Assembly: GCA_020002185.1 (NCBI GenBank)
Contig: CM034544.1
Coordinates: 34,565,706 to 34,629,705 of the forward strand
Direction of reading: 5' to 3'
DNA: 64,000 bases
Origin: Paraescarpia echinospica
Lineage: Eukaryota; Annelida; Polychaeta; Sabellida; Siboglinidae
Shown here: positions 19,150-30,570 of the stretch, one piece after another
Position numbering within the stretch: the stretch's first letter is position 1
Layout: each line of letters begins with the position of its first letter
Made by a program: the position numbers and the translations under genes
Notes under the pieces: model-generated
What the model was told of the DNA's origin: nothing
Database searches by the model: none
What the model saw: the letters and a program-made list of their open reading frames with translations, nothing else

Positions 19150-22136
19150 AGAAAGTTACGCCAACATTGAAATTAGCAATACTTTTATTACTAGCAGGAG
19201 ATGTAAGTCTCACTCCTGGGCCATCTGTTAGACGAAACATTCGAGTGGCCACTACAAACGTTCGATCTGTACGAGATAAGACAGCCTCACTTCGTGATTT
19301 ATTAATTTCAAAGAAAATAAACATTCTAGCTGTAACTGAGACCTAGCTCAGACCACATGATACACCTGCATGCATTGCTGACGTTTCCCCTTCTGGTTAC
19401 ACCTTTCACCATCGACCACGTTTAGTCGGCCGTGGAGGTGGTGTTGGCTTTCGTATATCACAGCAGTTCAAAGTTAAATTACATTCTAACCCTGAATACT
19501 CTAGTTTTGAATCCATCTGTGCTGAAATTTCAGATTCTTCTTTCTCCGCATACTTTGTTTGTATCTATCGCCCTCCAGGACATCCGGCCAATTTCTTTGA
19601 AGACTTTCAGGATATGTTGGAAAATCTGGCAGTTATTCATTCAGAATTTTAAATTCTTGGAGATTTTAATCTACATTTGGATATACCTTCTACAACTACA
19701 ACTACGTTTGATGATATCCTGGCATAATTTGATTTGAAACAACACGTTACCTTTTCGACACATATACATGGCCATTGGCTTGCCCTCTTGATAACCCGTT
19801 CAACTTGTAATAATATCCAAGCACCTACTGTTTCAGATGGGTTATCAGACCATCATACTGTCATTACTAATATTAAGGTTTCTATCACCCCTTTACAGTC
19901 GAAACGCAATGTGTCTTACAGAGCCATTCATAGGATTGACATTACGGCTTTAATGGCTGATATCCTTATAGCTGACCTTATCACATATCCATAAAACATA
20001 TGTCTGACTTATATAAACAGTACTGTCAAGTACTCAATGCATTACTTGACAAACCTGCACCTATAAAATCCAAATGGGTGTCAGAAAGGCCACCGGCTCC
20101 ATGGATGACTTCCGAAATTATACTATCTAAAAGGCGTCGTCGTTATTTAGAGCGTGTATGGCGAAAATCATAATCACCATTAGATAGATCGCGCTATTCT
20201 AAGCAATGTCACCTCTGTAACAGACACATGGTTAAAGTTAAATCAGATTATTTTACAAATATGGTCATACATAAGTCTGATAATCCGCGTTAGTTATGGA
20301 ACTGCGTCAATAACATTCTACACAGACGGCCTACTCCATCGCTACCTGATCATGTGTCAATTAAGTCTCTATGTGATTCGTTCTCTAGTCACTTTAAGAA
20401 TAAAATCAGTATTATTCGTTCTGCTTTGTAAGTAATGTCAGTGTGGACTTTCCACAAGTAAATCCTCAACTTGTATCATTTGAACCTGCAACAGTTGATG
20501 AAGTTAGGAAAATAATTATGTCCTCCCCAAATAAATCTTGTGCACTTGATCCATTTCCAACAATACTGCTAAAAGCATGTCTTGATACACTAATTGGACC
20601 TATGACAAATATTATAAATGCAGCACTTTGCTCTGGCTGTTTTCCTGATGATTTAAAATACGCCCATGTCACACCATGTCTTAAGAAGTCATCTCTGCCT
20701 AAACAAGACCTAAACAGTTATATACCTATTTCTAATCTCAGCTTCATTTTCAAAATACTAGAAAATATTGTAGCAAGTCGTCTAAGGTCTCACATTAGCA
20801 CAAATGTCTTAACTAATGTGTCACAATCAGCATATAGGCAGTTTCATTCAACAGAGACTGCCCTCTTAAAGGTTCATAATGACATTAATTTGAACATTAA
20901 TAATGGTAAAATGACTGCACTTACCTTACTAGATCTCTCTGCCGCGTTTGTCACGATTGATCACAGCATTCTCATTGAACGCCTATTAAAGTGGTACGGC
21001 ATATCTGGCACTGCTCTAAGCTGGTTTTCTTCATATTTAACTGATAGATATCAAACTATAAAGATTGGGAACTGCTTTTCAACTGCACTGCCGGCTTTAT
21101 TTGATGTTCCCCAGGGTTCTGTTCTTGGGCCTTTGCTTTTTACTCTTTACACCACGCCACTAAGCTCTGTTATACACAGACATAACTTGGTTCATCATCT
21201 TTATGCTGATGATACTCAGATCTGTATTTCATTGGTTACCCCGGATACAAATCGCTCCCTTAACCAACTTAGTGATTGCCTTCAAGATATCTTCCACTGG
21301 ATGACTGACAGCAAGTTGAAATTAAATGCAACTAAAACTGAATTGATCATTATTGGTACTCCAATGCAGCGTTGTAAATTGGATGGTGTTTTCCCTACGC
21401 GTATTTTTAATCAGTATATCACGCCAGCAACCTCTGATAGTAACTTCAATTTCCGACAACACATATCTCAAACATGTCGCTGCTGTTTTAATCATATTAG
21501 TGATCTTCGCTGTATTCGCCGGTATATGTCATTTTCTGTTGCTAAGACTATTGCAACAGCGCTTGTTAGCAGCAGACTTGACTATTGCAATTCCCTCCTT
21601 TATAATATCGCTAGCAAGGATATCACAAAACTTCAGCGTGTCCAAAATTGTCTAGGAAGAGTAGTTACAAAATCTCGTTTTTCTCGCTCTGTACCACTTT
21701 TGCAGTCTATATATCGTATAATATTTAAGATCTGTACCATTACATACCAGGCACTGTCCGATAAGCAACCATCTTATTTGCATTGTAAGAAAACCTATCC
21801 AGCTTCGATCATCTAGTTCTGACCTACTTTTTGTTCCTAGAGTCAACACTAACATTGGAACTAGGGCTTTTTCTGTTGCTGCACCAACTCTTTGGAATAT
21901 GCTCCCTCTTAGTGTTAGATCAGTTGAAAATATTACAAAATTCCGTCGTCATTTAAAAACGTATCTTTACAACCTTGCTTATCCACCGTAGCTCCCTAGC
22001 GCCTTGACCCATCTGTTGACAACTGGAAAACTACATATGGATTTTGAGATTGACCAATCCGTTTGTTTTGATGGGTCTCTGAGCTTGGTTTCCAAGGATT
22101 TTGGCGCAATAGAAGTTATCTTATTATTATTATTAT
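19150..22136 (+). mobile_element. Nearly full-length CR1/L2-like LINE (endonuclease and RT)
   Basis: The endonuclease begins at about 19195 (GDVSLTPGPS, then a TTNVRSV motif and LAVTET). It has GRGGGVGFR (about 19425), YRPPGHP (about 19568), ILGDFNLHLD (about 19653) and the terminal LSDHHTVIT (about 19840). In-frame stops occur near 19343, 19650, 19725, 20170 and 20293, so the ORF is broken in the 5' half. The RT is open at 20443-21816. The C-terminus continues in another frame to about 21990 (RAFSVAAPTLWNMLP). The element ends in a TTA microsatellite at about 22120-22136. It is the best preserved LINE here, recently decayed. Confidence 0.93.
20443..21816 (+). CDS. CR1/L2-like LINE reverse transcriptase domain (457 codons)
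   Basis: The open frame spans the RT N-terminus (SCALDPFPTILLKA), ILENIVASRL, and a palm with LTLLDLSAAFVTIDH (first catalytic Asp kept; the usual Asp after the Phe is Val). VPQGSVLGPLLFTLY and the catalytic HLYADDTQI at about 21196-21222 follow, then the thumb (KLKLNATKTELIIIG, SSRLDYCNSLLYN). The frame opens within the linker, so its first Met is not a natural start. A frameshift near 21800 removes the last 55-60 codons from this frame. In a living element it would copy the RNA at the nicked target. Confidence 0.9.
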   Translation: MDFPQVNPQLVSFEPATVDEVRKIIMSSPNKSCALDPFPTILLKACLDTLIGPMTNIINAALCSGCFPDDLKYAHVTPCLKKSSLPKQDLNSYIPISNLSFIFKILENIVASRLRSHISTNVLTNVSQSAYRQFHSTETALLKVHNDINLNINNGKMTALTLLDLSAAFVTIDHSILIERLLKWYGISGTALSWFSSYLTDRYQTIKIGNCFSTALPALFDVPQGSVLGPLLFTLYTTPLSSVIHRHNLVHHLYADDTQICISLVTPDTNRSLNQLSDCLQDIFHWMTDSKLKLNATKTELIIIGTPMQRCKLDGVFPTRIFNQYITPATSDSNFNFRQHISQTCRCCFNHISDLRCIRRYMSFSVAKTIATALVSSRLDYCNSLLYNIASKDITKLQRVQNCLGRVVTKSRFSRSVPLLQSIYRIIFKICTITYQALSDKQPSYLHCKKTYPASII

Positions 22137-22187
22137 ATAGGATTCACTGGGTTAGAAATAGACACCACCTGGAGACTCACCCAACAA
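22137..22187 (-). mobile_element. SINE fragment, inverted relative to 18800-18850
   Basis: ataggattcactgggttaga and atagacaccacct are the reverse complement of the SINE body at 18811-18850. It abuts the 3' microsatellite of the LINE, which may have inserted beside it. Confidence 0.75.
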
Positions 22188-22309
22188 TACGTTTTGTTAA
22201 CAGGAGTATTGAACTGAACTCTGCTGTGGGCATTACTAAATAAAAATAATACCAGTCAACCAACATGCCTTATACAGTTGTTATATGTCTACATAGTTGC
22301 ATTGAAATT

Positions 22310-22394
22310 CACCCACAGATGCGCATGCGCGCACGCACGCACGCACGCGTGTTCGTACGAACGCAACGTACGCGAACTCACACGTTTGTGTTAC

Positions 22395-22451
<57 letters not shown>

Positions 22452-22690
22452 TGTTTGCGTGCTCGCGCGTATGTCTGTTCGCGTGCGTGCGTGCGAGCTG
22501 CCGTTATGCATAGCGCTAGTTTTTCGACTTGCGACAAACGTCTCGTAGTTTCCGGTTGACATCAGTTCCGAACCAACATATGAATAGGTGAATTCCATTT
22601 CTGACTGATAGCGCAAAACCCGCCGACATGTCGTGACTGGACTAAATAAAACAAGACGCAGTGTAAAAATACGGGTGTTTAAGACGTTGA
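22310..22690 (-). repeat. Dispersed repeat, copy 2 of 3 (inverted), with internal GT tract
   Basis: It contains the reverse complement of the 2445-2567 segment (acaaacgtctcgtagtttcc at about 22532) and a GT tract at 22399-22450. It extends to about 22690 with sequence also found at about 39640-39720 (catgtcgtgactggactaaa in this orientation). The core is shared by all three copies. Confidence 0.8.
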
Positions 22691-22699
22691 GTTATAAAT

Positions 22700-23900
22700 G
22701 CCCGTCGTATACATTTAAACAACTAGGTGAATAGTTATGAACACCGGAGTTGAATTTCGAGTCAAAATAAACGCATGTTATTACAGGCGTGTAGGCGTTT
22801 ATCGTAATATTGATCAACATATACTGTAAATCCACACGACCTTCATTCAAACCAGTACATTTTGTCTTTTTGTTTCAGCGTCCACCTCTTCAGCAGTATA
22901 TATGCATGTAGTATCGAGATTGTTGCGGCGGCACGCTGTCTACGACGATCAGTGTCTATCTGCGCTGGAGAGAGTATACTTGAATTTGGGACGGAATTTC
23001 AGGAGTATTATGCAATTACGGTCAAATACCTAAATCTGTGTGACGATGCTGGTCATTATGATTGAAGCATTAGTCCCGATCACAGGCAGCTGACTGATCA
23101 ACCACACCCGGGTAGAAAGGTTATCACTCCTGCAATATTGTCTCCGTCCGAGCGATTTCTAGGGCCAATAGAAGAACCATCAAGGCGGAAATCATAACGT
23201 CTAGTCCATATCAAAAAACTGTAATGGCAAAAAATCAAAACCATGGTGAAATATGTACACTGTGGGACATGGCTACACCTGAGTTGTTCTGGAGGCCTGT
23301 CCCAAAACTATTGATGTGACATGTGTCGGTAAAAGGTCGCATTTGTAATTTGGTGATCAGTGACCATCAGTTACTGACTGGTATAATTATGCCATTATTA
23401 GACACTCTACTGGTCAATCGTCTATTCTTGACAACATATTATTGTTTGTTCTTAGTTCAAAATTAAATGTTGTTGAATCTGTTTGGCGCTTGGTTGTCAC
23501 ATGTCATTTTTATGCTCACTGGGACGCCGTAGTTTTCGTGATTTATGGATTAAGACACTACCTGTTTTTACAAGTATGAAGTGTGTGTTGAACCTCGGTT
23601 TCTTTCAAAGCATCAATATTTGACTGATGACCTATAATGAACCAGATGCACCTACATTGGACCACCTGGTCCAATATCAGGACCACTGTAGTCCAATATA
23701 TGTCACATATTACTAAAATTGGTCCAATTAAGAAAAACACTTTTTTTGCATTTTTGGAAAAATAATAAATACATTGACTCTATTTCCTGCCTGCACAGAG
23801 AGCTTGTAGTAACTCGTGGCCTGACCTTTAACAGTCCTCGATATCACGTACAGGGATGGGGAAAGAGGGCTCGGAAGTTAGGGGATTCAATATTGGAACA
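22700..23900. other. Intergenic stretch without recognisable genes
   Basis: Only short open frames occur (for example 22862-23065) and none has a recognisable motif. A small self-similar stretch with repeated ggtccaat/ggaccac lies at about 23650-23730. Confidence 0.45.
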
Positions 23901-23909
23901 CTTCCCCCA

Positions 23910-24155
23910 ATAATAATAATAATAATAATAACAATAATAATAATAACAACAATAATAACAATAATAATAATAACAACAATAACGACAATAATAATAATAA
24001 TAATAACAATAATAACAACAACAATAATAACAATAATAACAATAATAATAACAATAATAACAGCAATAATAATGACAATAACACTAATAATAATAACAAC
24101 AATAACAACAACAATAATAACACTAACAATAATAATAACAATACTAATAATAACG
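23910..24155. repeat. (AAT/AAC)n microsatellite
   Basis: About 245 bases of AAT triplets interspersed with AAC. The poly-Ile and poly-Leu frames on both strands are artefacts. Confidence 0.97.
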
Positions 24156-24159
24156 TGAC

Positions 24160-24860
24160 AAGGCTCTGTGAGTCCACGACAAAGGTTTACAATTTTTTAT
24201 GTGTGGGATATTTTACTTCCTTTTTATAAACTAGGGCGACCAACTTTCTACATACACATATACAGTGAGTATATCGATGTTGCCATCGTTTCGAAACGGC
24301 AGGAAGTGTATTCGAACGCTTATGCTCTCTGGAACATGAACATAAACATGATTGACACGTAGCTCTGCTCAGAGTTGGCAGAGGAAACCTTCGATATCTA
24401 TCTCCCTTTTTGCAGAGCAGATTCAAAGAGAGCTGCAACCGTCGCAGATAATAAAAAAAAACAAATGCTACGATCGACCGCAACAAAATGCACATGATTT
24501 TGTAAACACAGTGATTAATTTGACTACAGGGTATTTAAATATGATTTGTTTTGTATTCGGTTAGTGTTTGCTTTGATATATTATGTGTAAAGCAGCCGAA
24601 CGGACCGACCAATCGAGTAAATGCCAGACGGCAACAAAACGTAGTCAACACAGTGATTCATACATATTTTAAAAACGAGGTGATTTGTACTCCTTTACAG
24701 AGTTTATTTTGGTGGAGCAGGCGTAAACCAGTGGGGCGGAAGGACCAGTTGCACAAATGCAAGGCGACGTCAGCTAGAAACAGCCGTATTGATAAAAAAA
24801 TCCAGAAAACGTAACATTGGCAACGTTTACAACTTCCAACGAAACCTTTGTGAGTTAGTC
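24160..24860. other. Intergenic stretch without recognisable genes
   Basis: Short frames only. Two similar phrases with gtcaacacagtgattcata (about 24645) and gtaaacacagtgattaattt (about 24502), each preceded by a caacaaaa run, suggest a small old duplication. Confidence 0.4.
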
Positions 24861-24861
24861 C

Positions 24862-24890
24862 ATCTATCTATCTATCTAACTGTATATATG

Positions 24891-24958
<68 letters not shown>
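24862..24958. repeat. (ATCT)n/(TA)n microsatellite
   Basis: Tetranucleotide tract to about 24920, then a TA run to about 24957. Confidence 0.95.
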
Positions 24959-24962
<4 letters not shown>

Positions 24963-25288
24963 ACTGTCTCGCTCTCTCTGGTAATTCCGATGTCGACTAC
25001 GATTCCAACTACATGTTTTTATCCAATTCTGGTTTCGATTCCACCCACACCATGGCGATTCGGTTTCCGATTACATCTAACATGTTTGATTAAAGATATT
25101 ATCAATACTGTTAATTAACTTTACTTTTGAAGCTTCTACATAAAACAGTGGCTGTGGAATCAAAGAAATTGCTTCCAATATGCAATTATTATTCTAATTC
25201 CAATTCCTTTGCTTTCCAATCAACCGATTCCGATTCTACACAAACCGATTACGAGTTTAATTCCACTACTTTCTTATTGACTGATTCT

Positions 25289-25500
<212 letters not shown>

Positions 25501-26500
25501 NNNNNNNNNNNNNNNNNNNNNNNNNNNNNNNNNNNNNNNNNNNNNNNNNNNNNNNNNNNNNNNNNNNNNNNNNNNNNNNNNNNNNNNNNNNNNNNNNNNN
25601 NNNNNNNNNNNNNNNNNNNNNNNNNNNNNNNNNNNNNNNNNNNNNNNNNNNNNNNNNNNNNNNNNNNNNNNNNNNNNNNNNNNNNNNNNNNNNNNNNNNN
25701 NNNNNNNNNNNNNNNNNNNNNNNNNNNNNNNNNNNNNNNNNNNNNNNNNNNNNNNNNNNNNNNNNNNNNNNNNNNNNNNNNNNNNNNNNNNNNNNNNNNN
25801 NNNNNNNNNNNNNNNNNNNNNNNNNNNNNNNNNNNNNNNNNNNNNNNNNNNNNNNNNNNNNNNNNNNNNNNNNNNNNNNNNNNNNNNNNNNNNNNNNNNN
25901 NNNNNNNNNNNNNNNNNNNNNNNNNNNNNNNNNNNNNNNNNNNNNNNNNNNNNNNNNNNNNNNNNNNNNNNNNNNNNNNNNNNNNNNNNNNNNNNNNNNN
26001 NNNNNNNNNNNNNNNNNNNNNNNNNNNNNNNNNNNNNNNNNNNNNNNNNNNNNNNNNNNNNNNNNNNNNNNNNNNNNNNNNNNNNNNNNNNNNNNNNNNN
26101 NNNNNNNNNNNNNNNNNNNNNNNNNNNNNNNNNNNNNNNNNNNNNNNNNNNNNNNNNNNNNNNNNNNNNNNNNNNNNNNNNNNNNNNNNNNNNNNNNNNN
26201 NNNNNNNNNNNNNNNNNNNNNNNNNNNNNNNNNNNNNNNNNNNNNNNNNNNNNNNNNNNNNNNNNNNNNNNNNNNNNNNNNNNNNNNNNNNNNNNNNNNN
26301 NNNNNNNNNNNNNNNNNNNNNNNNNNNNNNNNNNNNNNNNNNNNNNNNNNNNNNNNNNNNNNNNNNNNNNNNNNNNNNNNNNNNNNNNNNNNNNNNNNNN
26401 NNNNNNNNNNNNNNNNNNNNNNNNNNNNNNNNNNNNNNNNNNNNNNNNNNNNNNNNNNNNNNNNNNNNNNNNNNNNNNNNNNNNNNNNNNNNNNNNNNNN
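25501..26500. other. Assembly gap (1,000 N)
   Basis: Exactly 1,000 undetermined bases, which suggests a gap of fixed nominal size. The order and orientation of the two sides are only as reliable as the scaffolding. Confidence 1.
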
Positions 26501-26539
26501 ATGAAAATACATTTTTAGTAAGTAAGCAAAATATTATCA

Positions 26540-27328
26540 GTGTATTTTGTTTTAAGCAATGCACGTTTCTAGAACATTTTAAACAATTTCTAGAGAATTC
26601 CATAATGTTACACCTTTAAACGAAAGACACATTCTCTTTAAATTGGTGTGAGCAAAATGTTGTTTAAAAGTTGGGCTTTGTCTAGTTGCATATACAGGAC
26701 TGTACAAAGTAAACAACTGTATTGCTATTTGCATTGTACATAATAAGTGCAGTTCGTAATTCAACAATATCTGACAGTTTCAAGATACGTAATTCAGAGA
26801 ATAGAGAAGAAGTGTGATCCAACCTCCTAGCTCCACAAATTAAGCGCACCACTCTCGTTTGTAACAATACTAAACAATTTAAGGTAGTAGCAAACGTATT
26901 GCCCCTACTTCAATGCAATACATAATGTATGGAAGAAAAAGGGAATTGTATAAAGCAAGCATTCCCTTTTGTCAGTGACAAAACTGGCTCTATACATTAT
27001 GGCACAACTCTTTGAGAATTTAGATTTTATCACAGAAATGTGTTTTTTCCACGATAATTTATTATCTATCAAAACTCCTAAAAATTTGGTGAATTCAACC
27101 TTATTTATTTCTTCCTTACTTATATGTATAGAGACACGTGTCTTTATAATACTATTACCAAATAACATATAATTTGTCTTTGATATATTGAGAGAAAGCC
27201 TGTTTACTGCAAACCATACATGTAACTCTTCCAATTCAATATTTATTTGCCAACCTGACAAGTTCAACTATATCACTATTACTGTAGAACATGTTAGTAT
27301 CATCAGCAAATATGATGAACGATAATTC
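26540..27328 (-). mobile_element. 3' half of a CR1/Jockey-like LINE (RT palm end to C-terminus)
   Basis: The minus frame starts with SFIIFADDTNMFYSNSDI at about 27320-27270 (intact FADD). It continues with a frameshift into NIELEELHVWFAVNRLSLNI, KTNYMLFGN, TKFLGVLIDNKLSWKKHI and SKSCAIMYRA. The last part (RLICGARRLDHTSSLF at about 26850) and LSFKGVTLWNSL (about 26625) finish the C-terminus. The 5' part is cut exactly where the next element begins. Confidence 0.87.
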
Positions 27329-28900
27329 TTAATGGCAAAATACCTGAATCAGTGTTTTAATTTGGTGTTTACCAGGGAAGTTATTAGTTCACTGCCAGTA
27401 CCAGAGGCTAAGTTCAAGGGGGCGAAATCAGACTATTTAGGACAGTTAATTGTAACTCCGGAAACAGTAGTTAAGAACATAAGGGCTAAGGAGGATAATA
27501 AATCACCTGGAGTGGATGGGATTCCACGCAAACTACTACTGGAAATTATAGAACAAATTAGCATACCACTTGCAACAGTTTTCAACCTGTCATTAGAAGA
27601 GGGAATGGCTCCTTTAGAATGGAAAGAAGCATTATACAGTTATTTAAAGAAAGGTCCAAGAAACACGTCAGAGAACTACAGACCAGTGAGTTTAACATCA
27701 GTGATTTGCAAATTATTAGAAAGACTAATTAAAGATCACATGGTGGATTTTCTTGTTAAACATAACTTGTTAAACCCATCTCAACATGGGTTTTTAAAAG
27801 CGAGGTCATGCTTAACAAATATGATATGTTTTTGGAAGATATCGCTAAGTGGGTAGACGAGGGATCACCAGTAGATATCATCTACTTAGATTTTCAGAAA
27901 GCTTTCAACAAAGTGCCACATCAAAGATTTCTGTTTAAACTAAAGGCCCATGGCATAGGAAATGGTTTAATTAACTGGATAGAAAAATGGCTAATTGACA
28001 GATGAGAACGGGTGGTGGTTGATGAGGAGGCTTCAAACAGGAAATCAGTTTTGAATGGGGTACCACAGGGATCAGAACTGGGACCTATATTATTCTTAAT
28101 ATATATCAACGATTTGGATGATGATATAACAAGCAAGGTGTTGAAATTTGCTGAGGATACAACATTATTTAGAAGGAGTAAATGTGATAGAGATAGACAG
28201 CATTTACAAGATGATCTTGTTGATGAGGTTGATAAAATGGTCTGAAAAATGGCAAATGTTGTTTAATTTTGGGAAACGTAAATGCCTCCACACTGGAAAT
28301 GGGAATGAAGATGTACACTATACAATGGGGGGCGGAGGGGTTCTATACTAAATACTAATCTAAAAGAAAAGGACTTAGGATTAACCATTAGTGCCGATAT
28401 GAAGATTTCACAACAGTGCGGTATTGCCGCTTCAAAGGGAAATGAAATCCTTGGATTAATTAGGCGAAATATAACGTATAAGGAAAAAGGTGTAGAAAAC
28501 AATAGTTAGGCGTCATTTAGAAACACGCCTAAGAGAATGTGGTTTAACAACACTAGAGACCAGGAGATTGAGAGGAGATCAGGAAAAAGTGCTTAAAATA
28601 TTGAATGGTTATGAAAATATTGATAGAAATATATTTTTCTTAGTTAAGAAAGATAGAAGGACCAGAGGACATGAAGTTACATTAGTAAAGGAGTAATGTA
28701 GATTAGATATAAGAAAGTTCTCATTCTCACAAAGGACTGTAAATTAATGGAACATGTGATCTCCTGGTTGTGTTGGTGCTACTAGCGTTAATATGTTTAA
28801 AAATAAAATCGACACATACCTTAACATGGCGGGATACATGTAGATAAAAAGTATTGGACTCTCGATAAGCCAAAATGCCTCCTTGTCCACCTACCAGCTA
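27329..28900 (+). mobile_element. LINE fragment with full RT domain, inactivated
   Basis: The RT spans 27332-28245 in two frames: KSPGVDGIPRKLLLEI, YRPVSLTSVICKLLERLI, SQHGFLKARSCLTN, then DIIYLDFQKAFNKVPH, GVPQGSELGPILFLIYINDL and LKFAEDTTLFR. The catalytic box is FAED instead of FADD (28147-28158), and there is a frameshift at about 27840 and a stop at 28003. The C-terminal part follows in broken frames to about 28690. The last 250 bases (ctctcgataagccaaaatgc at about 28859) recur at 57541-57735. It belongs to the same family as the minus-strand element at 45420-47277. Confidence 0.9.
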
Positions 28901-29819
28901 GAGTTAATTTTCTGTTTGGCAATCTTGTTAAATCTTGTTAAATCTATTTCCATTAAACGCCATGAACTAAGCACCATGTAGGCAATGTTTTAAACACCTA
29001 GATGTTTCAGTTTTAAAGGCCTGACGTAAATAAATAAACATCGGATTCAGGTATACACCCTGTAGACACAACTTTTAAACACCTAAACACGTCCAAGCTT
29101 CAAAGTGTTTAAAAGTCAACACCCAGGTGTTTATAAACCTAAACTGCCGTTGTTGAAAATTAAACGCATAAACACGTTTAAAAACTACACGTATATAAAA
29201 GTTATATATACGGGGGAGTATAGTTTGGTGTTTAAAATGTGTACATATGTTTTTACAGTGCAGGTAACACCAGGATAAGCTACCATTTATGTATGTGCTG
29301 TTTTAATGATCTGGATCAAGTCAACCTGCGTACAATGCTTTCTAGTCACACTGAAGAATTCGAGGCGCATTACGTGAAACGCAAGGCACCTTACACGACC
29401 ACGTGCACATGACGCCAGAGTTGATTGGAAACAGAATTGTTAAGTTCCACGGAGGGTGCATGATGCGTGGTGTTCGAGTTTCAGACAACAGTGCTGACGT
29501 AATATTATACAATATTGAAAATACACATTCGATTACACGTGTCTCGTTTGATTCTGAGAGAGCGAACAATGCACACCCCATGCATTAATTATGCATTTAC
29601 AATATTATATTCCAGTTGGAAACGGTTGAGCAGTACCCAACTCGTTCACTACACATGGGCATGCCACTTAATTGTAACCACGGAACAGTTTGCTCGAGCA
29701 TATTATGTTTCTTTGAAAAGTTAACACTCGTGGCTACTCGTTATTGCTGTGTTATATCAGAGGATTAGTTTACTGTAGAACTAATCTGTAAATAATATTT
29801 ACCCGATGCCACGGTTGTG
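28901..29819. other. Intergenic stretch without recognisable genes
   Basis: At 28960-29190 a phrase resembling aaacacctaga/taaacacgttt recurs many times, as a loosely spaced degenerate repeat. The rest has no clear coding content; small frames at 29342-29581 (-) and 29403-29588 (+) have no recognisable motif. Confidence 0.4.
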
Positions 29820-30570
29820 TATATAATATAATGTTCTTGTTGCCTTAGGCAAAAAACAAACAGTCGTGTACAACCATTATTCACCGCGATTACCAGAAAA
29901 TGGTTAACTCTTTCGTTGCGTGATCAAACATATTTAGTGCTAAATAGATGTTGTTCGTGAATGATCGCTGCGTTGTGCTGCCTTGTGTGAAATTGTCGTT
30001 GATCATGGTCGCGATATTGTTAAGTGAAAGCATTGCGACATTCACGCACAGTTGTAATTGTTGTACTTCCACCACCACGCAGTCAGTTTCCGGTGACCGG
30101 AAGTAGTTCACCCATGACGACAGCTTCTCCAACTATCCGTTTGAATAGTTCAACGTCACGCACTTGTTCAATTTACGAGATATATTTTTGCTTCTAATAA
30201 TTGACTTCTAAGAAGTACATATGTTTCTTTTTTTATTTAAGTGTCCATCTTATCACGATGTTTGGTGGTCAATGTGCTGTCTCGTCTTTACTTATTATTC
30301 GATTATAGTTATGGTGGCATTTTTCGCCCTCTAACCATAAGTAGTGACAACTCTTTTTGCAGGAACTACCTGAAACGTGGAGTACAATTGCTGAAGAGGC
30401 ATTATTTAGTGTAAATGTGTTGAAATTCTTCTAAATAACGCACTGTTACAATATACAACCTTGCACATTTCCACGCGTTGTCCAACGTTATCGCTAAATG
30501 ATTACACGAGGCGACACCGTCGCGTGCAGTCTGGTTAGATTGATCGCACGGTGTAAATTGCATCGTTGAG
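29820..30570 (+). repeat. Left arm of a large imperfect inverted repeat
   Basis: It is the reverse complement of 36390-37582. Matching landmarks are aatgttcttgttgccttagg (29831) with the end of the right arm, tgttcgtgaatgatcgctgc, ccatcttatcacgatg, and gaggcgacaccgtcgcgtgc (30509) with the start of the right arm. An 80-codon minus frame (29890-30132) lies inside, but its equivalent in the other arm is broken, so I do not call it a gene. Confidence 0.85.

Noticed and set aside
23856..24177. Poly-Ile and poly-Leu frames resembling membrane proteins
   Set aside because: Products of the AAT/AAC microsatellite.
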